In this document: positions 8,226 through 14,878 of the stretch, one piece after another
Layout of the letters: each line of letters begins with the position of its first letter
How positions within the stretch are numbered: position 1 is the first letter of the stretch
DNA from: Gemmatimonadota bacterium
GTDB lineage: Bacteria > Gemmatimonadota > Gemmatimonadetes > Gemmatimonadales > Gemmatimonadaceae
Direction: 5' to 3'
Assembly: GCA_028287225.1 (NCBI GenBank)
Contig: JAQBPZ010000174.1
Location: 1 to 16,379, forward strand
Length of the DNA stretch: 16,379 bases
The notes under the pieces: model-generated
Told to the model about the DNA's origin: nothing
The model's database searches: none
The model's input: only the letters and a program-made list of their open reading frames with translations
Made by a program: the position numbers and the translations under genes

Positions 8226-9443
8226 ATGACGTCCCCCGTCCCCTCTCCGTTCCTCTTTGCCACGGGCATCGAGAACAGCTACCCCACCATCGCGGGCGGC
8301 GTCCGCATCGACCAGATGGACAAGTGCGGGCACTACGCACGATGGGAGGAAGACTTCGAGCTCGTGCGCGACCTCGGCCTGAACGCGCTGCGCTACGGGC
8401 CGCCCTACTACCGCGTGCACACCGCGCCGCATACGTACGACTGGGAGGTCGCGGACGCGCAGATGCATCGGCTGCGCGACCTCGGCATCACGGTGATCGC
8501 GGACCTCTGCCACTTCGGCGTACCCTCCTGGCTCGGCGGGTTCCAGGACCCGGCGTTCCCGGCGCTGTTCGCCGCCTACGCCGGGGCGTTCGCCAAGCGC
8601 TATCCGTGGATCCGGCACTTCACGCCCGTCAACGAGATCTTCGTCTGCGCCAACTTCTCGGCGCGCCTGGGCTGGTGGAACGAGTGCGAGACGAGCGACG
8701 CGGCCTTCGTGCGCGCCATGCGAAACCTCTGCATGGCGAACGAGCTGGCCGTCGAGGCGATTCTCGAGGAGCGGCCCGACGCGATCATCGTGCAGGGCGA
8801 GTCGATCGAGCATTTCCACGCCGCGGGCCGCGCGGCCGAGCCGCATGCGGCGCGCTGGAACGCGCTGAAGCACCTGTCGGTGGACCTCACGACGGGGCAC
8901 GAGCTGGATCCGGGCATGGCCCGCTTCCTCAACGAGCACGGAGTGAGCTCCAACGACCTGAGCTTCTTTCGCGAGCGGCGCGCCGTGGGACAGCGCTGGC
9001 TCGGCGTGGACTACTACCAGACGTGCGAGCACCGCGTGGCCTCCACCGGGCGCCTCACCACCAATCGTGCGCCGGTCGGCTTCCGCCGCCTGGTGAGCCA
9101 TTACCACCAGCGTTACGGGCTGCCCATCTTCCATTGCGAGACGAACCGCGTGAGCTCGCAGGCCGTGGGCTGGCTGGACGAGCAGTGGGGCGACATCATC
9201 GCCCTGCGCGACGCCGGCATCCCGGTCACCGGGTTCACCTGGTACTCGCTCACCGACCAGATCGACTGGCAGCACGCGCTGCGCGTCGAGCGCAACGACC
9301 TGCACCCGGTGGGGCTGTACGACCTGAACCGGCGCATCCGCCCGGTGGGTCGCCGCTACCAGGAGATCATCCAGCAGTGGCGCCCGGCGCTCGTCGAGCA
9401 GGCGGCGCACCAGGCGGCCGGGTGGATGCAGCGCACGGGCTGA
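8226..9443 (+). CDS. GH1-like glycosidase-fold protein
   Basis: This 405-residue TIM-barrel protein resembles glycoside hydrolase family 1 (clan A). The GH1-type acid/base is E137 in FTPVNE. The putative nucleophile is E305 in FHCETNR, where classical GH1 enzymes have a TENG-like motif. The C-terminal FTWYSLTDQIDW (337-348) corresponds to the GH1 substrate-binding WSLxDxFEW region. The protein is shorter than usual (about 450) and lacks a signal peptide, so it is probably cytoplasmic. The ATG at 8226 is chosen because family similarity begins right after it (LFATGIENSYPTI). There is no Shine-Dalgarno sequence. It shares YPW-x3-FTP(V/I)NE with the N-terminal half of the fusion protein downstream, so the two are paralogous. 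Genome context suggests a role in glycan synthesis rather than feeding on beta-glucosides. The true substrate is unknown. Confidence 0.85.
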   Translation: MTSPVPSPFLFATGIENSYPTIAGGVRIDQMDKCGHYARWEEDFELVRDLGLNALRYGPPYYRVHTAPHTYDWEVADAQMHRLRDLGITVIADLCHFGVPSWLGGFQDPAFPALFAAYAGAFAKRYPWIRHFTPVNEIFVCANFSARLGWWNECETSDAAFVRAMRNLCMANELAVEAILEERPDAIIVQGESIEHFHAAGRAAEPHAARWNALKHLSVDLTTGHELDPGMARFLNEHGVSSNDLSFFRERRAVGQRWLGVDYYQTCEHRVASTGRLTTNRAPVGFRRLVSHYHQRYGLPIFHCETNRVSSQAVGWLDEQWGDIIALRDAGIPVTGFTWYSLTDQIDWQHALRVERNDLHPVGLYDLNRRIRPVGRRYQEIIQQWRPALVEQAAHQAAGWMQRTG

Positions 9444-9465
9444 TCCGCCGGATGGCGGCGCACGC

Positions 9466-9498
9466 AGGGGCACGACGGCCGGAAGCCGTTGTGCCCCT
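9466..9498 (+). terminator. Terminator-like hairpin after the GH1-like gene
   Basis: The 14-base arms, AGGGGCACGACGGC and GCCGTTGTGCCCCT, pair with a single G-U around the loop CGGAA. The sequence TTGTCGTT follows. It lies 22 bases after the stop codon. If it terminates efficiently, the genes downstream need their own promoter. Readthrough is equally possible. Confidence 0.6.
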
Positions 9499-9501
9499 TG
9501 T

Positions 9502-9522
9502 CGTTATCCAGCGCCGATAACG
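9502..9522. promoter_or_regulatory. Dyad CGTTATC-N7-GATAACG, possible operator
   Basis: A perfect 7-base inverted repeat with a 7-base centre follows directly after the terminator-like hairpin. The spacing is about two helical turns, like many repressor sites. The ten-base word GGGGCACGAC in the terminator arm (9467-9476) recurs at 9545-9554. No transcription factor is known, so operator is only a suggestion. It lies about 90 bases before the likely glycosyltransferase start. Confidence 0.35.
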
Positions 9523-9610
9523 CGCCCACTGGACGGGGGGCTAGGGGGCACGACCTTTGCCCCGGTAACGCGCGTCACCAATTCGAGCCGATACCCGAAC
9601 CGCGACTCCC

Positions 9611-10894
9611 CTGAAGAGCCTTCTCGCCCTCGACGCCGCCGGACTGCCCGCCCCCTCCATCATCGTTCACAGCCACCTGCGCTGGGACTTCGTATGGCAA
9701 CGGCCGCAGCAGTTGCTGTCGCGGCTGAGCGAGCAGGCTCCGGTGCTGTTTCTGGAAGAGCCGTTCTACGAGGACGGCGACGCGCCCGCGCGTCTCGACC
9801 TCACGCGTCCGATGCCGGCGGTCTGCCGAGCGGTGCCGATCCTCCCCGCCACGCTGCGCGGGCGGTACGACGATTCCATCGCGACGATCCGCGAGCTCCT
9901 GCGCCGGAGCCTGGCGGACGATGGGGCGCTGGGCGGCCAGTTCGTGGCGCCGATCCAGTGGTTCTACACCCCCCTGCCCGCGCCGGCGATGATCGGCGCC
10001 TTCGGCGAGCGTGCGGTGGTCTACGACTGCATGGACGAGCTCTCCAAGTTCCGCTTCGCCCCCGCCGAGCTCACCGAGCGCGAGGCGTTCCTGATGGAGC
10101 GGGCGGACGTCGTGTTCACGGGCGGCTATCGCCTGGCGCAGGCCAAGAAGCGGCTGCACCAGAACGTGCACTTCTTCGGCTGCGGCGTGGACGTGGCGCA
10201 CTTCGCGACCGCCAACAGCGACCACGTCGCGGTGCCGGCGGAGATCGCCGCGCTCGGCATGCCGGTGGCGGGGTACTACGGCGTGATCGACGAGCGGCTG
10301 GACTACCCGCTGATCGACGCCCTGGCGGCGCGGATGCCGCACGTCGCCATCGTGATGGTGGGCCCGGTGGTGAAGGTGGACCCGCGCGAGCTGCCGCAGC
10401 GCGAGAACATCCACTGGCTCGGCCAGCGCGCGTACGACCAGCTGCCGGCGCACGTGAAGGGGTTCGACGTGTGCCTGATGCCGTTCGCGCTGAACGAGGC
10501 CACCGAGTACATCAACCCGACGAAGACGCTCGAGTACATGGCCGCGGCCCGGCCGATCGTCTCCACGCCGGTGTCCGACGTGGTGCACAACTTCACCCCG
10601 GTGGTGACGATCGCCGACTCCGCCGACGCCTTCGCCGCCGCGGTGCGCACCGCCCTCGAGTCGCCCGACGAGGCCATGATCGAGCGCGGGCTGGAGCAGG
10701 CGGCGTGCAACTCGTGGGAGAGCATCGTCGCACAGATGTCGCGCATCGTCGCCGATGCGGTGCAGGCGCGCGCGCGCCGCGCGTCGCACGAGCCGTCGAT
10801 GCGGGCCGCGCACCACGCGGCCACCACGCGCACGCACTGGTCGTCCACGCGCTCGCACGCGGGTGCGACGACGAGCGAAGATGCCGCCGACTGA
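9611..10894 (+). CDS. Glycosyltransferase, TuaH-like
   Basis: This is a roughly 427-residue GT-B fold glycosyltransferase that moves a sugar from a nucleotide donor to a glycan or lipid acceptor. The N-terminal hallmark HSHLRWDFVWQRPQQLLSRL is intact (about 20-39). The C-terminal donor-binding segment INPTKTLEYMAAARPIVST is at about 301-319. It resembles TuaH-type transferases linked to teichuronic-acid and exopolysaccharide synthesis. The start is odd: no in-frame ATG or GTG exists between the upstream stop (9566) and the conserved block, and the TTG at 9713 lies inside that block. CTG at 9611 gives a natural LKSLLALDAAGLPAPS N-terminus and is my best guess, without a ribosome binding site. 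The fusion gene follows after 6 bases, so they are surely cotranscribed. The last 40 residues are low-complexity His/Thr/Arg sequence. Confidence 0.88.
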   Translation: MKSLLALDAAGLPAPSIIVHSHLRWDFVWQRPQQLLSRLSEQAPVLFLEEPFYEDGDAPARLDLTRPMPAVCRAVPILPATLRGRYDDSIATIRELLRRSLADDGALGGQFVAPIQWFYTPLPAPAMIGAFGERAVVYDCMDELSKFRFAPAELTEREAFLMERADVVFTGGYRLAQAKKRLHQNVHFFGCGVDVAHFATANSDHVAVPAEIAALGMPVAGYYGVIDERLDYPLIDALAARMPHVAIVMVGPVVKVDPRELPQRENIHWLGQRAYDQLPAHVKGFDVCLMPFALNEATEYINPTKTLEYMAAARPIVSTPVSDVVHNFTPVVTIADSADAFAAAVRTALESPDEAMIERGLEQAACNSWESIVAQMSRIVADAVQARARRASHEPSMRAAHHAATTRTHWSSTRSHAGATTSEDAAD

Positions 10895-10900
10895 GGCGTC

Positions 10901-13165
10901 GTGACCGGGCCGGCGCACGCGGACGGTGCGCGCGTGAAGCCGGTCGCGGCGCTGGAGCTGTGGGGCGGATTCGAGTGCACGATCAACCGCGTCGGTGACC
11001 GCCAGCACGACCAGTGCGCCTTCACCGGACACTACGACCGCCTCGACGACATCGACCGCGTCGCGTCGCTCGGCGTTCGCACGGTGCGCTACCCGGTGCT
11101 GTGGGAACGGTTCGCCGACGCCCGGTGCGAGGACGAGGTCTGGCGCGCGACCGACGCGCGCCTGGCCCGCATGCGCGAGCTGGGACTGGACCCGGTCATC
11201 GGGCTCGTCCACCATGGCAGCGGACCCCGCGCGACCAGCCTGCTGCACGCCGACTTCGCGCACTCGCTGGCGCACTTCGCGCGTCGCGTGGCGGAGCGCT
11301 ATCCCTGGGTGACGCGCTTCACGCCGATCAACGAGCCGCTCACCACGGCGCGGTTCAGCGCGTTGTACGGCCTGTGGTACCCGCACCTTCGTGACGACGC
11401 CGCGTTCTTCCGCGCCATCCTGAACCAGGTCCGCGGCATCCGCCTCGCGATGGCGGCGATCCGCGAGGTCACGCCGGCCGCCACGCTCGTGCAGACGGAG
11501 GACCTGGGGCGCACGCACTCCACCCCCCCGCTGGCGTACCAGGCGGACCTCGAGAACGAGCGCCGCTGGCTCACCGGCGACCTGCTGACCCTGCGGGTAC
11601 GGGACGGCCACGCGATGTACGCGCGCATGCTGGAAGTCGGCGTGTCCGAGGGCGAGGTGGCCGACGCGACCGGCGACGGCTGCACCCCGGACATCCTCGG
11701 CATCAACATCTACGTCACGAGCGAGCGCTGGCTCGATCACCGCACGTCGCGCTATCCGCGGCGCACCCACGGTGACAACGGCACGCATCGCTACGCCGAC
11801 GTGGAGGCGGTCCGCGGGCGCGTCGAGGGACTCGCGGGCCACGAGGCGCTCCTGATGGAGGCCTGGCACCGGTACCGCCTGCCGATGGCGGTGACGGAGG
11901 TCCACCTCGGCTGCACGCGCGAGGAGCAGATGCGCTGGCTGCACGACGCCTGGCGGTCGGCGGCGCGCGCGCGCGGCGCGGGCGCCGACATCCGCGCCGT
12001 GACGGCGTGGGCGATGCTCGGCCTTCAGGACTGGTCGTCGCTCATCACCCGGATCCGGGGCCACTACGAGAGCGGGGCCTTCGACGTGCGCGCCCCCGTG
12101 CCGCGCCCCACGGCGCTCGCCACGATGATCCGATCCATCGCGACCACGGGGACGTTCAACCATCCCGTGCTCGCGGGACCCGGCTGGTGGCGCCGGCCGA
12201 GCCGCCTCGCGTACCTCCCGGGCGGGGAGACGGAGCGCGTGAACAGGACGCCGGTCGCGCTGCACCACGGGCACCGGCCCGTGCTGGTGATCGGCGCGTC
12301 GGGCACCCTCGGCCGCGCGACGCTGCGGCTGTGCGACGAGCGCGGGCTCGCCGCCCACCCCGTGTGCCGCCCGGACGCGGACGTCGCCGACCCGCAGGAC
12401 GTGGAGCGCCTCCTCCGCGCATCGGGTGCATGGGCGGTGGTGAACGCGGCCGGTTACGTCCGAGTGGACGACGCCGAGCGGGAGGCGGCACCGTGCTGGC
12501 ATGGGAACGTCACGATCGCGGCCGCGCTCGCCGACGCCTGTGCCGCGCGCGGCGTGCCGCTCGTGACGTATTCGTCGGACCTCGTGTTCGACGGCCGCAA
12601 GGGCGGCGCCTACTTCGAGGGTGATGCCGTGGGTCCGCTCAACGCGTACGGGCGATCCAAGGCCGAGGCGGAGTCGCGGGTGCTGCAGGCACATCCCGGA
12701 GCGCTCGTGATCCGCACCGCCGCCTTCTTCGGCCCGTGGGACGACTGGAACTTCGTCTCGCGCAGCCTCGCGTCCCTCGCGCAGGGCGACGAGGTGCTCG
12801 CGGCGGACGACCTCTTCGTCTCGCCGACGTACGTGCCGGACCTGGTGCACGCCTCGCTCGACCTGCTGCTGGACGGCGAGCGGGGCGTGTGGCATCTGGC
12901 GAACGCGGGGCGGACGAGCTGGGCGTCGCTGGCGCGCCAGGCGGCCGATGCTGCGAGGATCGATGCGTCGCGCGTGTGCGGACGGCCGCACGCCGAGCTC
13001 CGGCTCGCGGCGCGCCGCCCCGCCGACGTGGCGCTGGCCAGCGAGCGAGGCTGGCTCATGCCGACACTGGAGAACGCGCTTGCCCGCTACGTGCGGGCGC
13101 GGCCGTGGAAGCGACTGCAACGGCAGGCGCCGGCCAGCCCGGCGCGGACCTTCAGCGCCGCCTGA
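10901..13165 (+). CDS. Fusion: GH1-like domain plus RmlD-like sugar-nucleotide reductase
   Basis: This 754-residue protein carries two enzymes. Residues 15-430 form a GH1-like barrel with acid/base E145 in FTPINEP and a putative nucleophile E333 in AVTEVH, so both catalytic glutamates are present. Residues 459-735 form an SDR domain of the RmlD (dTDP-4-dehydrorhamnose reductase) type. Its cofactor loop is GASGTLGR (465-472), followed by VNAAGYVRVDDAE (514-526), the SSDLVFDG strand (558-565) and the catalytic YGRSK (Y583, K587). RmlD makes dTDP-L-rhamnose in known systems. Here the product may be a related deoxysugar nucleotide. The GTG at 10901 is taken as start because a TGAGG precedes it and the previous stop is 6 bases away. 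A GTG at 10934 is also possible. The linker (about 430-458) is Arg/Pro-rich. It is uncertain whether the GH1 part hydrolyses, transfers or is structural. Confidence 0.9.
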   Translation: MTGPAHADGARVKPVAALELWGGFECTINRVGDRQHDQCAFTGHYDRLDDIDRVASLGVRTVRYPVLWERFADARCEDEVWRATDARLARMRELGLDPVIGLVHHGSGPRATSLLHADFAHSLAHFARRVAERYPWVTRFTPINEPLTTARFSALYGLWYPHLRDDAAFFRAILNQVRGIRLAMAAIREVTPAATLVQTEDLGRTHSTPPLAYQADLENERRWLTGDLLTLRVRDGHAMYARMLEVGVSEGEVADATGDGCTPDILGINIYVTSERWLDHRTSRYPRRTHGDNGTHRYADVEAVRGRVEGLAGHEALLMEAWHRYRLPMAVTEVHLGCTREEQMRWLHDAWRSAARARGAGADIRAVTAWAMLGLQDWSSLITRIRGHYESGAFDVRAPVPRPTALATMIRSIATTGTFNHPVLAGPGWWRRPSRLAYLPGGETERVNRTPVALHHGHRPVLVIGASGTLGRATLRLCDERGLAAHPVCRPDADVADPQDVERLLRASGAWAVVNAAGYVRVDDAEREAAPCWHGNVTIAAALADACAARGVPLVTYSSDLVFDGRKGGAYFEGDAVGPLNAYGRSKAEAESRVLQAHPGALVIRTAAFFGPWDDWNFVSRSLASLAQGDEVLAADDLFVSPTYVPDLVHASLDLLLDGERGVWHLANAGRTSWASLARQAADAARIDASRVCGRPHAELRLAARRPADVALASERGWLMPTLENALARYVRARPWKRLQRQAPASPARTFSAA

Positions 13166-13243
13166 GCGGCGGCTACTCGACGCGCGAGCGCCGGATCATG
13201 ACGGCGCCGTGCGCCATCATCTACACCGCACCTCACCGAGCAG

Positions 13244-14674
13244 ATGGAGCAGATTCGCAGCACGCCCCAGCATCCGGATCGCCGGCCGACGTCCACGGAA
13301 GGCCCGCGCATCGTCGTCATCGGCGCGGGGCCCACCGGCCTCGCGGCCGGCTACCGGCTGCGTGAGCTGGGCTACACCAACTTCAGGCTGCTCGAGGCGA
13401 GCGGGAAGGTGGGCGGGCTGGCGTCCAGCGAGACGAGCCCCAACGGCTTCACGTACGACATCGGCGGCCACGTCCTGTTCTCGCACTACGAGTACTTCGA
13501 CCGCCTCTTCGACAGGCTGATGGGCGACGAGTACCAGGAGCTCGTGCGCGAGGCGTGGGTCTGGATGTGCGAGCGCTTCGTGCCGTACCCGCTCCAGAAC
13601 AACATCCGCACGCTCCCGCGGGAGGTGGTGCTGGAATGCGTGCTCGGGCTCATCGAGGCGCAGCGGGAGCCTCTCGACCTGGCGCGCATCGAGAACTTCG
13701 AGCAGCTCATCATGAAGCAGTTCGGCAGCGGGCTCGCCAAGTACTTCATGATGCCGTACAACTTCAAGGTGTGGGCGCACCCGCCCCGCATGATGAACAA
13801 GGAGTGGATCGGGGAGCGCGTGGCGCTGCCCTCGCTCGAGCGCGTGCTCGGCAACGTGATCCTGGACCGTGACGACGCCGGCTGGGGCCCGAACAACACC
13901 TTCAAGTACCCGCGCTACGGCGGCACGGGCGGGCTGTTCGCGCGGATGCAGCCGTACGTACAGGACCAGCTGCGCCTGAACGCGACGACGGTGGCCGTGG
14001 ACACGCGCCGAAAGGAAGTGCTGCTCGCCGACGGCACGCGCGAGCCGTACGACCTCCTGCTCTCCACGATGCCGGTGGACAAGCTCGTGGCGATGCTGGA
14101 GGGCCCCACGCCCGACGTCGTGCGCGAGCAGGCCGGCCGACTCCGCCACTCGGGCTCGTACGTCGTGGGCATCGGGGTGGATCGCCCGGTGGAGACCTCC
14201 AAGTGCTGGATGTACTTCCCGGTGGACGACTGCCCCTTCTACCGCCTCACGTACCTCTCCAACTACTCGCCGGAGGTGGTGCCGGACCACACCCGGCAGC
14301 ACTCGATCCTCGCGGAGATCTCGCACTCCGAGCTGAAGCCCGAGGACCGCGAGACGGTGGTGGACCGCACGATCGAGGGATTGATCAACACGCGCATCCT
14401 TCGCGAGTCCGACCGCGCGCTGATCGTGGACCGCTACCTCATCGAGCGCGACTACACCTACCCCACGCCGTCCATCGAGCGCGACGGCGCGCTGGCGGTG
14501 CTCCATCCGTGGCTGGAGACGCAGGACATCTACTCGCGCGGCCGCTTCGGCGCCTGGCGCTACGAGGTGGGCAACATGGACCACTCGGTGGCCCAGGGCG
14601 TGGAATGGGTCAATCGCATCGTGCAGGACGACCTCGCGAACGAGCTGACGTACCAGGCGAAGCGGGGCTGCTGA
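13244..14674 (+). CDS. glf: UDP-galactopyranose mutase, eukaryotic-type
   Basis: This 476-residue flavoenzyme converts UDP-galactopyranose to UDP-galactofuranose. The FAD-binding start VVIGAGPTGLAAGYRL (24-39) is followed by GGLASSETSPNGFTYDIGG (57-75), H76, WMCERFVPYPLQNNIR (107-122), MPYNFKVWAHPP (170-181), WIGERVALP (188-196, R192) and CPFYR (330-334, R334). GRFGAWRYEVGN (433-444) and DHS (446-448) close the site. These blocks match Aspergillus fumigatus UGM, where equivalent arginines bind substrate, far better than the roughly 370-residue bacterial Glf, which lacks the insertions. The ATG at 13244 follows a weak GAG. The gene is 78 bases after the fusion gene, on the same strand, and ends the cluster. 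Related protoporphyrinogen-oxidase-like proteins could mimic parts of this, but the matching blocks run the full length, so confidence is high. Confidence 0.9.
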   Translation: MEQIRSTPQHPDRRPTSTEGPRIVVIGAGPTGLAAGYRLRELGYTNFRLLEASGKVGGLASSETSPNGFTYDIGGHVLFSHYEYFDRLFDRLMGDEYQELVREAWVWMCERFVPYPLQNNIRTLPREVVLECVLGLIEAQREPLDLARIENFEQLIMKQFGSGLAKYFMMPYNFKVWAHPPRMMNKEWIGERVALPSLERVLGNVILDRDDAGWGPNNTFKYPRYGGTGGLFARMQPYVQDQLRLNATTVAVDTRRKEVLLADGTREPYDLLLSTMPVDKLVAMLEGPTPDVVREQAGRLRHSGSYVVGIGVDRPVETSKCWMYFPVDDCPFYRLTYLSNYSPEVVPDHTRQHSILAEISHSELKPEDRETVVDRTIEGLINTRILRESDRALIVDRYLIERDYTYPTPSIERDGALAVLHPWLETQDIYSRGRFGAWRYEVGNMDHSVAQGVEWVNRIVQDDLANELTYQAKRGC

Positions 14675-14702
14675 GTTCCAGAAATCCTGCCCTTGTAAAC
14701 TG

Positions 14703-14858
14703 CTTCAACACAGAGGGCGCAGAGGGGAACGGCGAGGACGCAGAGGAGCGCGACACCTGCAAAGCAGTCCTCTGCGTCCTCCGTGTCCTCTGTGGTAATA
14801 CGCTGTTGAAGAGCATTCGACCACAGAGGGCACCGAGGGCGCAGAGGACAGAGAGGCT
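14703..14858. repeat. CACAGAGG-type inverted repeat block between convergent genes
   Basis: A 14-base perfect stem (GAGGACGCAGAGGA at 14734-14747 with its complement at 14768-14781) is flanked by further arms: CACAGAGG (14709-14716) with CCTCTGTG (14787-14794), and CTTCAACA (14703-14710, sharing two bases with the previous arm) with TGTTGAAG (14804-14811). A further direct copy, CCACAGAGGGCACCGAGGGC onward, lies at 14821-14855. Similar CACAGAGG-rich blocks are scattered through many bacterial genomes. No transposase is present. The structure may terminate both convergent transcripts. Confidence 0.85.
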
Positions 14859-14878
14859 CAGAATGAAATGCCTGATCT

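Noticed and set aside
9575..13120. A 1181-codon open frame on the minus strand
   Set aside because: It runs antisense to three well-supported genes, is rich in His/Arg/Val in the pattern of a GC-driven shadow frame, and shows no family motifs.
13217..14584. A 455-codon minus-strand open frame opposite the mutase gene
   Set aside because: It is antisense to a full-length UDP-galactopyranose mutase match, with shadow-like composition and no motifs.
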